From Chloroflexus sp. Y-396-1 (GTDB lineage: Bacteria > Chloroflexota > Chloroflexia > Chloroflexales > Chloroflexaceae), in the NCBI RefSeq assembly GCF_000516515.1, contig NZ_KI911784.1, positions 2,512,881-2,576,880 of the forward strand: 64,000 bases of DNA. Direction: 5' to 3'. The position numbers and the translations under genes were made by a program. Under the pieces are notes generated by a model that was not told the origin of the DNA, made no database searches, and was given only the letters and a program-made list of their open reading frames with translations. Positions 27,228-36,752 of this stretch are shown piece by piece (the stretch's first letter is position 1; the number at the start of each line of letters is the position of its first letter).

Positions 27228-27833
27228 CTAGCGACCGGCTTTAACTTGTTCCAGCTCAGCCTCACTTAACAAAGCGACATCGGTATTTTGACTCAGTTGC
27301 AGGGCACGAACATACGCCGCAATGGCCCAGCGATCTTCAGGCGGAATACGGGCTGCATAACTGTACATTCTGCCAATACCGTTGGTGATCACATCAAAGA
27401 AGTAGCCGATGGGAACTGTGCGCAAGCGATCTTGATGTAAACTTGGCACCGTCATTGGTCCGCGATAGGCAATCACACCTTGACCATCACCAACTAACCC
27501 ATGACACGGAGCGCAGAAAGCGTTGTAGCGCGACTGTCCATGGGCAAGCAGGGCGGCATCAAGTTTGATCTCCGGCGGCAGTTGCTCGGCCAGTTCACCC
27601 TCAACCCGGCCAGTCATTAATGGCGAGTTGGGATTATAACTGTTTAACGGCACCGTATTAGCAGGCGGCGGTTGCATTGCGCGCCCATCTGGAAAGAAAT
27701 TACTCACATCATTCGGCTTATATTTAGGCTGGTCATACATGTCAACGTGACAGGCAACCAGCACCAGGCAGAGCGGCAACCAGGCCAACCGCACCACCCG
27801 AGCCAGAATTGATTGACGAATAGAATACTTCAT
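27228..27833 (-). CDS. actE: Alternative complex III monohaem cytochrome c (ActE)
   Basis: A 201-residue lipoprotein-like cytochrome. The N-terminal hydrophobic segment ends in LVACHVD, a lipobox, so the mature protein would be anchored through Cys28. One haem motif CAPCH lies near residue 108, with a later Met ligand candidate in the GPMTVPSLHQD or YSYAARIPPEDRWAIAAY region. It follows actB after a 50-base gap. Confidence 0.9.
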   Translation of the reverse strand: MKYSIRQSILARVVRLAWLPLCLVLVACHVDMYDQPKYKPNDVSNFFPDGRAMQPPPANTVPLNSYNPNSPLMTGRVEGELAEQLPPEIKLDAALLAHGQSRYNAFCAPCHGLVGDGQGVIAYRGPMTVPSLHQDRLRTVPIGYFFDVITNGIGRMYSYAARIPPEDRWAIAAYVRALQLSQNTDVALLSEAELEQVKAGR

Positions 27834-27883
27834 ACGCCAATGCTCATTTCTAGCATCAGCCAGTTTTACTGGCCGATCTGCTC

Positions 27884-30800
27884 TTACCCTGCACTGTGCC
27901 CACCATCAAGCCCTTCACCGGGGTTGCGCACCCGTGCTAGGTAGCTTGTACGCGGCTTGAGATTCAACTCATCGAACACGGTGTAGTTGTGCGGCTGCTT
28001 CTTAATCTTAGCCACTCGGCTATCAGGATCATTGATATTGCCAAAGATAATCGCCTCGGTTGGACAAACTTGCTGGCACGCAGTGACTACCTCACCATCG
28101 CGAATGGGCCGATTACCTTCGACTTTTGCCTTGATCCGTGCTGCACTGATCCGCTGTACGCAGTAGCTGCACTTTTCCATCACACCACGATTACGCACCG
28201 TCACTTCCGGGTTGCGCATCAGCTTCAGACTCTCGCTGGTCAGGTCGCTGTACTGCAAGAAGTTAAACCGGCGCACCTTAAATGGACAGTTGTTCGAGCA
28301 ATACTTCGTTCCAACACAGCGGTTGTAGACCATGTTGTTGATACCTTCGGCATCGTGAACAGTAGCCGCAACCGGACAGACCAACTCACAGGGCGCCTGT
28401 TCACAATGTGCGCAGGTCATTGGCATTAAGTATGCTTCGGGGTTGTCGAGATCCTCTCCGGCGTAGTAGCGATCAATGCGGATCCAGTGCATCTCACGCC
28501 CACGAGCAACCTCCTCTTTGCCAACAATGGGAATGTTATTTTCGGCCTGGCAAGCAATGACACAGGCATTACAGCCGATACACGCTGACAGGTCAATCAC
28601 CATACCCCACTGATGGCCGGTGCTGTAGTCGTAACCAGGTAAGGACCCCGGCAGCAATGACTGATACTTCGGCTTCCGCTCAGGTGAACCGTACTTCTCG
28701 GCATAGACCTCTTTAGCGATATACTTAGGGTCTTCTTTGAAGCGCGCAAATTCACCGGCGCGCACCACATCACGCCCTTCGAGCGTCCAGTGATCCTGGG
28801 TGCTTACCAGCAGATAACGTTCGTTGGTTGCAGCTACACCGACTCCGGAAACCAGCCATGGTGCTGTACTTGGGCGCAAACGATAGGTATTAAAACCGGC
28901 GCCTTCTGCCACGCGACCACCCTGCTGCCGACCATAGCCGAGGGTCACCGTGATGGTATCTTCCGCATGACCGGGTACAATCCAGATTGGTAGTCGTAAT
29001 GTGCCAACCGGTGTGGTGACATCGATCATGCGGCCATTCTCACCGGTCAGCCGTTCCAGCGCCTGCTCACGAGCCCGGCCAGGAGCAGACAGGCTATTCG
29101 GATCGAAAGGTAAATTGAGCAAGCGAATTGCGGTACGTGGACTGACCAGCGCCGCATTATCCCACGTCAGTTTCGTCATTGGACGTGGCAACTCTTGCAA
29201 CCAACCGTTATTCGCGAAGCGACCATCCCAAATCGCCGGATCGGGGCGGAAGATCAACTCCAGACCGGCTGATGGCGCCGGTGCTTCAAGCCGCAAGCCA
29301 TTGACGAGCGACACCTGAACCGGCGTGAAGCGCGAACCTTCGACAATACCTGAGCTAAGTGCGCGCTTGAAGAAGTCGTCGAATGCAGCATCTTCGAGAC
29401 CGGTTTGCTGCTGCCAGTACGCACGCACAATATCGTAATCGGTTACGCCGATATTGCCGTTCAGGGCAGCCACGAGTTCATGTGCCGACCGCGAGCTGTA
29501 TAGAGGGCGGATCAGCGGCTGCATAATCGTTGCTGTGCCATCATAGGCACGCGCATCTGACCACGATTCAAGAGGATGGGTTAGCGGGATAAACCATGTT
29601 GCCAGAGCTGCCGTCTCATCTTCATAAGGGTTGAGCACAACAGTCTGTTTTGCTTGCCGCATGGCCTCGGCAAAACCGAGATCGGCTGGAGCAGTAAAGA
29701 CGGGATTACTATCGATAATGACCAGGAGCTCGACATTGCCAGCCCGCAAATCGTTCACCAGGGTCACCAGGTCCTGAGGATCAGATGGTTGCGCAACCGG
29801 CTCAGTATATTCGACCGTTGTCCCAACAGCGCCGAGCTGAAGATTGATTGCATGGGCAATAGCATGCACAACTGGCGGTTGCGCTTCACCGACAATAACG
29901 ACCGCCCGTGAGCCGGCTCGCCGCAAATCCTCTGCGACAGCCGACACCCACTGCTGCTGCTTCTCGTTCAGACCGGTTGCCGGTGCAACCGCAGCGACCC
30001 CCAACTGATTTGCCACTGCCGCCGCTAATTGCCCGATCATACCAGCCGAGACCGCCAGTCGATGATCAGCAATTGCACCGGTTGGTGAGAACACCGGCTC
30101 GGCCACATACAAGCGGCTCATCGTGTCGGTCTCGGCGCGAACCCGTCGCCGCTGCATCAAATCACGGGCATAGCGTACCCGACCAGGCCCTTCACTGACA
30201 AAATCAGCATCGAGTGCCAGCACGACATCAGCCTGCGTAAAATCGTAGCGAGGTTCATACGGCGCCCCAAACGCCAGCTTTGTACCGGCATACGTATTGC
30301 TGCGTCCTACCGGATCATACTGAACCCAACGCGCTGCTGGAAACGTCGTCAGCAGTTCGTTCAACTGCGCCCGCAGCGTTGGTGACGTGATCGTTGGCGT
30401 CAGCACCCGCAACCCCTGACCCTGCAAAGCACGTTGCACCTGCAAGGTTTCGGTAATTGCCGTCAGAAATGTCTCCCACGTGCTCAGCAAACCGCTACGC
30501 CGTACTATTTCAGGGCGATCAGGATCGTAGAGGGCCAGTAATTCGGCCTGGGCGAACACATCGGTTGCGCCCAAACTGGCCGGATGAACCGGATTCCCTT
30601 CGATCTTGGTTGGACGCCCCTCGTGACTCTTCACCGTAACCCCAAGCGCAAACCCATCGAGGGTCACGGCTGTAGCGTAGTAGTTAGGAATACCCGGAAT
30701 CTGATCACGCGGTGCACGGGCAAAGGGTGCAACCTGCTCTTGTGGTTGTTTAATCGCGAAGGTGCAGCCAGAAAGACCGGCAAGCGCCAGCGATGCTCCC

Positions 30801-31006
30801 ATCAGCTTGAGGAACGAACGACGTGACACCGGATCGCCTAACTCACTCGCACCCTGGGGAAATTCACGGGCGAGCAGTTCGCGGAAGGCCGGCGTATCGA
30901 CCAGTTGATCGAGTGAACGCCAGAATTGCTTGCCGTGCGCTTGCTGTAGCTGGGCGCGGACAGCCTCGATCTCAGGCGTGGCAGGGTGAAGATTCATCTC
31001 ACTCAT
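27884..31006 (-). CDS. actB: Alternative complex III iron-sulfur subunit (ActB)
   Basis: A 1040-residue fusion of a molybdopterin-oxidoreductase-like domain and a ferredoxin-like iron-sulfur domain. Near the N-terminus is a twin-arginine-like RRSFLKLMG motif (about 63-71). The C-terminal third has four cysteine clusters beginning CIGCNACVIACQ, CAHCEQAPCELVCP, CVGTKYCSNNCP and CSYCVQRI, as in the NrfC/PsrB family. In the known complex ActB has no molybdenum cofactor and passes quinol electrons to ActA. Here it is the first gene of the operon. Confidence 0.94.
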   Translation of the reverse strand: MSEMNLHPATPEIEAVRAQLQQAHGKQFWRSLDQLVDTPAFRELLAREFPQGASELGDPVSRRSFLKLMGASLALAGLSGCTFAIKQPQEQVAPFARAPRDQIPGIPNYYATAVTLDGFALGVTVKSHEGRPTKIEGNPVHPASLGATDVFAQAELLALYDPDRPEIVRRSGLLSTWETFLTAITETLQVQRALQGQGLRVLTPTITSPTLRAQLNELLTTFPAARWVQYDPVGRSNTYAGTKLAFGAPYEPRYDFTQADVVLALDADFVSEGPGRVRYARDLMQRRRVRAETDTMSRLYVAEPVFSPTGAIADHRLAVSAGMIGQLAAAVANQLGVAAVAPATGLNEKQQQWVSAVAEDLRRAGSRAVVIVGEAQPPVVHAIAHAINLQLGAVGTTVEYTEPVAQPSDPQDLVTLVNDLRAGNVELLVIIDSNPVFTAPADLGFAEAMRQAKQTVVLNPYEDETAALATWFIPLTHPLESWSDARAYDGTATIMQPLIRPLYSSRSAHELVAALNGNIGVTDYDIVRAYWQQQTGLEDAAFDDFFKRALSSGIVEGSRFTPVQVSLVNGLRLEAPAPSAGLELIFRPDPAIWDGRFANNGWLQELPRPMTKLTWDNAALVSPRTAIRLLNLPFDPNSLSAPGRAREQALERLTGENGRMIDVTTPVGTLRLPIWIVPGHAEDTITVTLGYGRQQGGRVAEGAGFNTYRLRPSTAPWLVSGVGVAATNERYLLVSTQDHWTLEGRDVVRAGEFARFKEDPKYIAKEVYAEKYGSPERKPKYQSLLPGSLPGYDYSTGHQWGMVIDLSACIGCNACVIACQAENNIPIVGKEEVARGREMHWIRIDRYYAGEDLDNPEAYLMPMTCAHCEQAPCELVCPVAATVHDAEGINNMVYNRCVGTKYCSNNCPFKVRRFNFLQYSDLTSESLKLMRNPEVTVRNRGVMEKCSYCVQRISAARIKAKVEGNRPIRDGEVVTACQQVCPTEAIIFGNINDPDSRVAKIKKQPHNYTVFDELNLKPRTSYLARVRNPGEGLDGGHSAG

Positions 31007-31085
31007 TGGTGTGGCCAGACTAGATACGTAGCGGTTCCAATCCCGCCCTCAAACTTGTGAATTCGGGCACATTCAATCACTTGTG

Positions 31086-31094
31086 ATTATAGCA
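31086..31094 (-). promoter_or_regulatory. Extended -10 promoter of the act-cox operon
   Basis: The minus strand reads TGCTATAAT, an exact extended -10 (TGnTATAAT), 80 bases upstream of the actB start. A TTGTCA lies 23 bases further up, too far for a normal -35. Confidence 0.6.
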
Positions 31095-31318
31095 GAAAGC
31101 TAGCCCATCAATGCTGACAAGCTGATACTTGTCGTGTCTAGGTTTGGTAGCTACCAGGAATAGAGCAGCTTACAGTTTCCCAAACCAGACGTGATCCTAA
31201 CAGGTGGATATTATTATTGCGAGCTGACTACCGAATTTACCGCCAGTTTCGGCGAGATCTTTGTGCCGACTTGTACAATTATAGTAGCATACCTAGCAGA
31301 AAACGCGCAACATGAACA

Positions 31319-31362
31319 AGCCCTGTGCAAGCCATCTCACAATCTATTGGCTGCACAGGGCT
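31319..31362. terminator. Inverted repeat after glcF, likely terminator
   Basis: AGCCCTGTGCA (31319-31329) pairs exactly with 31352-31362, with an inner AGCCA/TGGCT extension. The downstream minus-strand sequence has only scattered T residues, so termination is inferred mainly from position 25 bases after the glcF stop. The rest of 31095-31318 shows no gene. Confidence 0.5.
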
Positions 31363-31386
31363 GTAAGAAGTTACTTGCCAGAATTG

Positions 31387-32787
31387 TCAGGAAGTGGCTG
31401 CAAATACTCGATAGGACTCATCGAGCAATTCGATAATATATCGCACCTGAACATTCTTTCCGCGGCGGCGCAGTTCTCCCGCTAATTGCAATGCACAGCC
31501 AGGGTTTGCCGTGGCGATAATCTCAGCACCGGTGGTAAGGGCATTATCGATCTTGCGTGCCCCGAGACTCATCGCCATATCGGGCTGAGTGATGTTGTAG
31601 ATACCGGCACTCCCACAGCACAGTGCGGATTCGGGCATTTCTTTCAGGGTAAGGCCCGGGATAGCAGTTAACAATACCCGTGGCTGAGCACTGATGCGCT
31701 GGGCATGTACCAGATGGCACGGCTCCTGATACGTAACCGTAATGTTCAATCGGCCTAATTCACTGCGATTGAAGTCAATACCGGCGAGAAATTCGTGGAC
31801 GTCTTTCACCTTGGCGCTAAACCGCTCGGCGCGTTCACGCCATTCCGGGTCGTCGTGCAGAAGGTGACTGTATTCTTTCAGCGTGCTGCCACAACCGGCA
31901 GCATTAACAATGATTGCATCAACCCCTAAACCCTCAAACGCTGCAATATTACGTCGCGCCAGATCGCGGCCACCGTCGAGATCACCGCCGTGAGTGTGCA
32001 ACGCGCCACAGCAACCCTGGTCAGGCGGTAGAATAACCTCACAGCCATTCTTGCGCAAGACGCGGATCGTTGCTTCGTGAACGTGAGCGAAAGCGGTACT
32101 CATAATACAACCGGTCAGCAGAGCGACACTGTAGCGACGTTCACCCTCTGCCGGGAAAATCTGACCGCGTGGCACGCTATAGTGATCGCTGATTGGCGGC
32201 AACATCGCTTCGGTATCGGCCAGACCGAGGAGCTTGAGCAGACCACTCTTGCGAGCAAGCCATTGGATGCCACTACGCTGATAGAGCCGCATCATTGTTG
32301 AGAAGAGCCGGAATACCTCCATCCGCTTGAACAGCACTCCGAAGACAGCTCCACGCAGGGCACGTTGCCAGAGCGGACGGGGAGGTAACTTCGGTTCGGG
32401 TGTGCCTGGTATGGCCGGTGGCCCGGCTTTACCGGCGCGTGCCTGCTCGATCTGGGCCCGGCTGGCCTCAAGGATGGCGCCATATTGCACCCCCGAAGGA
32501 CATACAGCCTCACACGCACGACAATTCAGACACAGGCTCATCTGCTCTTGAAAAACTTCGCTGGCAAGGCTGATGCGCCCTTCGTCAACCGCTTTCATCA
32601 AATAGATCCGCCCGCGCGGCGAAGCCATTTCTAATCCGGTTTCACGGTAGGTCGGACACGACGAGAGACATAATCCACAGTGCACACAAGTATTAATAAT
32701 GTCAGAGCTTGGTTTATCTTTGATGCTAAAACCGATCAACGGGATGGTCGGCTGAGTTGACGATGACGATGCCTGAGTAACAGTCAC
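31387..32787 (-). CDS. glcF: Glycolate oxidase iron-sulfur subunit
   Basis: The 466-residue product has two 4Fe-4S clusters near the N-terminus (CVHCGLCLSSCP and CLNCRACEAVCP) and two cysteine-rich CCG-type domains, seen as DQGCCGALHTHGG and ALCCGSAGIYN. It accepts electrons from the FAD subunits and passes them to the quinone pool or respiratory chain. It is the last gene of the glc operon, 20 bases after the fusion gene. A single GlcF is present for two sets of FAD subunits. Confidence 0.94.
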   Translation of the reverse strand: MTVTQASSSSTQPTIPLIGFSIKDKPSSDIINTCVHCGLCLSSCPTYRETGLEMASPRGRIYLMKAVDEGRISLASEVFQEQMSLCLNCRACEAVCPSGVQYGAILEASRAQIEQARAGKAGPPAIPGTPEPKLPPRPLWQRALRGAVFGVLFKRMEVFRLFSTMMRLYQRSGIQWLARKSGLLKLLGLADTEAMLPPISDHYSVPRGQIFPAEGERRYSVALLTGCIMSTAFAHVHEATIRVLRKNGCEVILPPDQGCCGALHTHGGDLDGGRDLARRNIAAFEGLGVDAIIVNAAGCGSTLKEYSHLLHDDPEWRERAERFSAKVKDVHEFLAGIDFNRSELGRLNITVTYQEPCHLVHAQRISAQPRVLLTAIPGLTLKEMPESALCCGSAGIYNITQPDMAMSLGARKIDNALTTGAEIIATANPGCALQLAGELRRRGKNVQVRYIIELLDESYRVFAATS

Positions 32788-32807
32788 GGGTCGTTCTCCT
32801 CTTTCGC

Positions 32808-35441
32808 TTATGGACGATTATCGGCAAACCAAAATGCTTCTGGGTTCATCTGGTTGTGTGGATCAATAGCAACTTTGATTGCCCGCATCTGGTCGCGGGC
32901 AGCCGGTAAGTGTCCCCACCTTTCCGCATGTGGTATGAAGGCTGGCGGTGCAGTTAACAAGTGAGTATGCGGAAATGCAGCGGCAAGATCCCTATGGAAT
33001 GCGGCAATCTGCTGGAGATCACCGGTAGCCTGGATGTAGATGATCCCATTGAGCGCGTGAGCCGTAACCGCTACTGTCACCTGCCGATGATGAGCATACG
33101 CTGTGATGGCCTGTACCGTTGCTGCGCAGCGCGCGGGCCAAACACCGACTCGCAGCAGCACCTGTTCTCTCATCGGTGCATAACGAGCTACGGTCTGATG
33201 CCAGAAGTTCGTCTCGTCGGTATCGCGAACAGTGGTCACCGATGCAGCATAACGCTGAGCCATGATGGTTGCTTGATGGATATGGCGCTCGACTGCCGCC
33301 GGATGGCCTTCGGTACGCATTGCGACAACGATAGCATGATGATCGGCCAGATATTCAACTGCTGTTGGTAGCAGGCGACTGGTAGCCAGATCATCGATGA
33401 ACGCCCAAGCCGAGGCCGAATCGGGGAATTGTCCGAGCAGCGTCGCACTCGCCGGTGGTTGAGGGAAGACTTTCAGCGCTACTGCGGTGATGACCCCAAG
33501 TGTACCAGCGCTCCCAACGTACAATTTCACCAGATCGTAGCCGGTCACATTCTTCACAACCTGCGCCCCTAACCGAACCTGGATGCCGTCAGGCTCAATA
33601 ACATCGAGTGCCAGCACCCAATCGCGCCAGGAACCATACCCTAACCGACGGGGGCCATCAACTGCCATCGCGACCAGCCCGCCCAGACTCTGGTGTGGGT
33701 CGGCCAGATCAAGGGGGAGCATCTGACGATGCGGGGCAAGGATTGCCTGTAGTTCGGCCAGAGTGGTACCGGCGGCCACCTTAATCGTCAGATCGTCTGG
33801 TTCGTAAACCAATATTCCCCGCCAGTGCATTGTCGAAACAGTTACCGCTTGCGACGAGCGTGCCACAGTACCACCCGTCGCGACAACCGGTATCCCCGCG
33901 TGATGACAGGCATTGATCACCTCTGCGGCGGCAGCGGGTGTTTCTGGCGCTACGAACGAACCGGGAATAGGTAGATTCTGGATTATTGTCGGATCACGCT
34001 GTTGCAGACGCGCCGCACGAGCCGCTGCCAGCGCAGCCGGGGTTGTGTCAGGCGGAAATATCTTAGCCGGGTTAAAGCAACCGGTTGGATTAAAGACCTG
34101 ATGGATTGTGGCGTGCAATTGCAGTTCGGCAGGCGAGAAGAAACGTGGCAAATACTCACATTTCTCCAGGCCGATGCCGTGTTCGCCACTTACTACCCCA
34201 CCCTGGGCGATACTTAGTTCTAGCACACCGGCCGCAATCGCATGCGCCCGTTGGCGTTGATCCGGATCGCGTGGATCGTAGAGCACCAGCGGATGCAAAT
34301 TGCCATCGCCGGCATGGAACACATTACACACTTCCATCCCATATTCAGCCCGCAATCGTTCAACGTGCTCCATCATGACCGGCAATCTGGTGCGGGGCAC
34401 AACCGTATCGACCAGGTAATAGGCAGGCGCAAGGCGGCCAATAGCCCCCGCAACCGACTTCCTTGCTGTCCACACCCGCGCCTGCGTTGCCGGATCGCGT
34501 GCCGGACGTACATCAAATGCACCGTGCTGATGACAGATGGCGATGATCTGATCGAGTTGATCGTCAAGGCCATCTTGCACACCATCAACTTCGATAATCA
34601 ATGCGGTAGTACCGGTCGTTTCTGGCAAACCTAGACTGTAAGCGCTGTTTACTGCTCGAATGGCATTGTGATCCATCACTTCGAGCGAGGTAGGTAACGA
34701 ACCGGCGGCGATCACCGCACTAACGGCTGCGGCAGCCGCAACCACTGACGGAAAGAGCGCCAGTACCACTCTCACCGCTTCGGGGAGGGGGGTCAACCGC
34801 ACAATCGCAGCGGTTACCACACCGAGGGTTCCTTCACTTCCGGCCAGCAAGCCGGTCAGATCATAACCAACCGGATCAAGAACGCCATCACCGGTCCAGT
34901 AGCGATGTCCGGTATGATCGACAACCTCAACCGCCAGGACGTGATTACTCGTTACCCCATACTTGAGGCAATGCGGGCCACCAGCGTTGGTCGCGATATT
35001 CCCGCCAATCGTGCTAGCACGCTGCGAAGAGGGATCGGGTGCAAACTGATACCCCAGCGGTGCAAGATAGGTATTAAGGTCGGCATTCACAACCCCAGGC
35101 TGTACGATGGCCAGCCGCGAGCGCACATCAACCGTTAAAATCTTATCCATCCGAGCCGTACTGATCAGCATACCCCCACAGAGTGGTACAGCCCCACCAG
35201 CAATACCGGTACCGGCGCCACGCGCTACGATTGCCAGGCCAGCGCGGGCAGCTAGTCGTACTGCGGTAGCCACCTGTTCGGCAGTAGTTGGCACAACCAC
35301 AATTGCAGGTGGATGGGCAACCAGCATGCTACCGTCGGAATCGTAGGTCAGTAACGCTTCCGGTTCGGTTACTACGGCCTCCGCCCCAAGCGCAGCTCGT
35401 AGTTCGGCGATCAGTTCGGCAGACGCAGCAACTGATGTCAC
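32808..35441 (-). CDS. GlcD-GlcE fusion protein (two FAD-binding subunits in one chain)
   Basis: An 877-residue protein. Residues about 1-475 match GlcD: an FAD_binding_4 domain (RGAGTGIAGGAVPL and GGNIATNAGGPHCLKYGVT) and a C-terminal domain with HAGDGNLHPL and SGEHGIGLEK. Residues about 490-877 match GlcE: a second FAD_binding_4 domain (LGGLVAMAVDGPRRLGYGSW and VVKNVTGYDLVKLYVGS). It would oxidise glycolate or another 2-hydroxyacid. The upstream glcD and glcE encode the same two parts as separate proteins, so this looks like a duplication followed by fusion. Confidence 0.92.
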   Translation of the reverse strand: MTSVAASAELIAELRAALGAEAVVTEPEALLTYDSDGSMLVAHPPAIVVVPTTAEQVATAVRLAARAGLAIVARGAGTGIAGGAVPLCGGMLISTARMDKILTVDVRSRLAIVQPGVVNADLNTYLAPLGYQFAPDPSSQRASTIGGNIATNAGGPHCLKYGVTSNHVLAVEVVDHTGHRYWTGDGVLDPVGYDLTGLLAGSEGTLGVVTAAIVRLTPLPEAVRVVLALFPSVVAAAAAVSAVIAAGSLPTSLEVMDHNAIRAVNSAYSLGLPETTGTTALIIEVDGVQDGLDDQLDQIIAICHQHGAFDVRPARDPATQARVWTARKSVAGAIGRLAPAYYLVDTVVPRTRLPVMMEHVERLRAEYGMEVCNVFHAGDGNLHPLVLYDPRDPDQRQRAHAIAAGVLELSIAQGGVVSGEHGIGLEKCEYLPRFFSPAELQLHATIHQVFNPTGCFNPAKIFPPDTTPAALAAARAARLQQRDPTIIQNLPIPGSFVAPETPAAAAEVINACHHAGIPVVATGGTVARSSQAVTVSTMHWRGILVYEPDDLTIKVAAGTTLAELQAILAPHRQMLPLDLADPHQSLGGLVAMAVDGPRRLGYGSWRDWVLALDVIEPDGIQVRLGAQVVKNVTGYDLVKLYVGSAGTLGVITAVALKVFPQPPASATLLGQFPDSASAWAFIDDLATSRLLPTAVEYLADHHAIVVAMRTEGHPAAVERHIHQATIMAQRYAASVTTVRDTDETNFWHQTVARYAPMREQVLLRVGVWPARCAATVQAITAYAHHRQVTVAVTAHALNGIIYIQATGDLQQIAAFHRDLAAAFPHTHLLTAPPAFIPHAERWGHLPAARDQMRAIKVAIDPHNQMNPEAFWFADNRP

Positions 35442-35462
35442 GTTGCAAAACTCCTCTGGCGT

Positions 35463-36752
35463 TTATACGACAAAACGTCCGGGATTCAGCAGATTTTCGG
35501 GATCGAATTCTTGCTTAATCCGCTGCATCACCTCGAGATTAGCGATCTGAGTCCCAAACGCTGGCATCTCGGCCACAAGCGAGGTTGGGGTGGCGAGCAG
35601 TACTGTTTGCGGTGCAACCTGCAATACGGCAGCGTGCCATTCGTGCAACTGTGAAACTGAACCGCGCACTCGCAGGTAAGCAATACCGTTTATGGCACGG
35701 GCAACTGCTTGCAACGATACCGCAGCGCGCTGCGCCACATCCCGCGCCGCAGCTAGTACCCTACTCAGCGCGGCAGGAAGACAGGTGATACGCACAACCA
35801 GCTCATCGGCCGCAACCGATGCCGTCTGTGGTAGATTGTTAATAGATTCCCATAGCCGAACGTGAGCTTCACCGCGCAATGCTTCAGCCTGTACCCCAAC
35901 CTGCGCAGCAAACGTAGTGACATCACGGACGTGGCGCTCAACCGCAGCCGACAAGCCCTCGCTACGCACAGCTAGCGCAAACGGCCCCCCGGCCAGATCG
36001 ATCGCTTCAAGATATTCCACTGCAACCGGGGTGAGTTGACTAGATGCGATAGCATTCACTAACTTCCACAACGGTTCTGACGTTGCGGCCCGACAGAGAA
36101 TACTGGCAGCGGAACGTGGTTGCGGTATCAGCTTGAAATTGGCCGAGGCAATGATTGCCAGCGTCCCGAAACTGCCAAGATAGAGCTTCATCATATCAAA
36201 GCCGCTTACATTCTTTACCACCATTCCGCCAGCTTTCGAGATTCGTCCGGTCGCTTCCACCACCCGAATCCCAATCAGCAGATCGCGAGCCGAACCATAT
36301 CCCAAGCGCCGGGGACCGTCCATTGCGGTTGCCAGCAAGCCACCGATCGTTGCCCGATCGGGCAACGGCGCGTCAAGCGGCAACATCTGGCCATTTGCTG
36401 CTAATGCAGCACTGAGCGCACCCAGCGTCATACCGGCTTCAACCGAAATGGTAAGATCATCGGGTGTATAGTCAAGAATACGGTTCAGGCGACCGGTTAA
36501 GACGACGGCGAAAGGACGTGATGGTGGACGACCCCACGTCTGCTGTGTGCCACCACCCCAGGGAACAATCGCAACGTGTTCGGCAGCCAGCCTTGCAACC
36601 GCCTGCGCCAGTTCCTCAAGCGAGCCAGGTGCAACACTCAACAACGGCCGTTGACCATAGATATGGTATTCGGTAGGATGCTCGACAACGTATTGTTCAC
36701 CGACTAGCGATTCCAGATCGGCACGTAACGATGCATGATTCATCTGCTTCAA
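35463..36752 (-). CDS. glcE: Glycolate oxidase FAD-binding subunit GlcE
   Basis: The 429-residue product has an FAD_binding_4 domain with VPWGGGTQQTWG, IGGLLATAMDGPRRLGYGSA and VVKNVSGFDMMKLYLGSFG, and a C-terminal FAD-oxidase-like end FDPENLLNPGRFVV. It pairs with GlcD and GlcF. Its ATG overlaps the glcD stop by 4 bases, indicating translational coupling. Confidence 0.93.
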   Translation of the reverse strand: MKQMNHASLRADLESLVGEQYVVEHPTEYHIYGQRPLLSVAPGSLEELAQAVARLAAEHVAIVPWGGGTQQTWGRPPSRPFAVVLTGRLNRILDYTPDDLTISVEAGMTLGALSAALAANGQMLPLDAPLPDRATIGGLLATAMDGPRRLGYGSARDLLIGIRVVEATGRISKAGGMVVKNVSGFDMMKLYLGSFGTLAIIASANFKLIPQPRSAASILCRAATSEPLWKLVNAIASSQLTPVAVEYLEAIDLAGGPFALAVRSEGLSAAVERHVRDVTTFAAQVGVQAEALRGEAHVRLWESINNLPQTASVAADELVVRITCLPAALSRVLAAARDVAQRAAVSLQAVARAINGIAYLRVRGSVSQLHEWHAAVLQVAPQTVLLATPTSLVAEMPAFGTQIANLEVMQRIKQEFDPENLLNPGRFVV

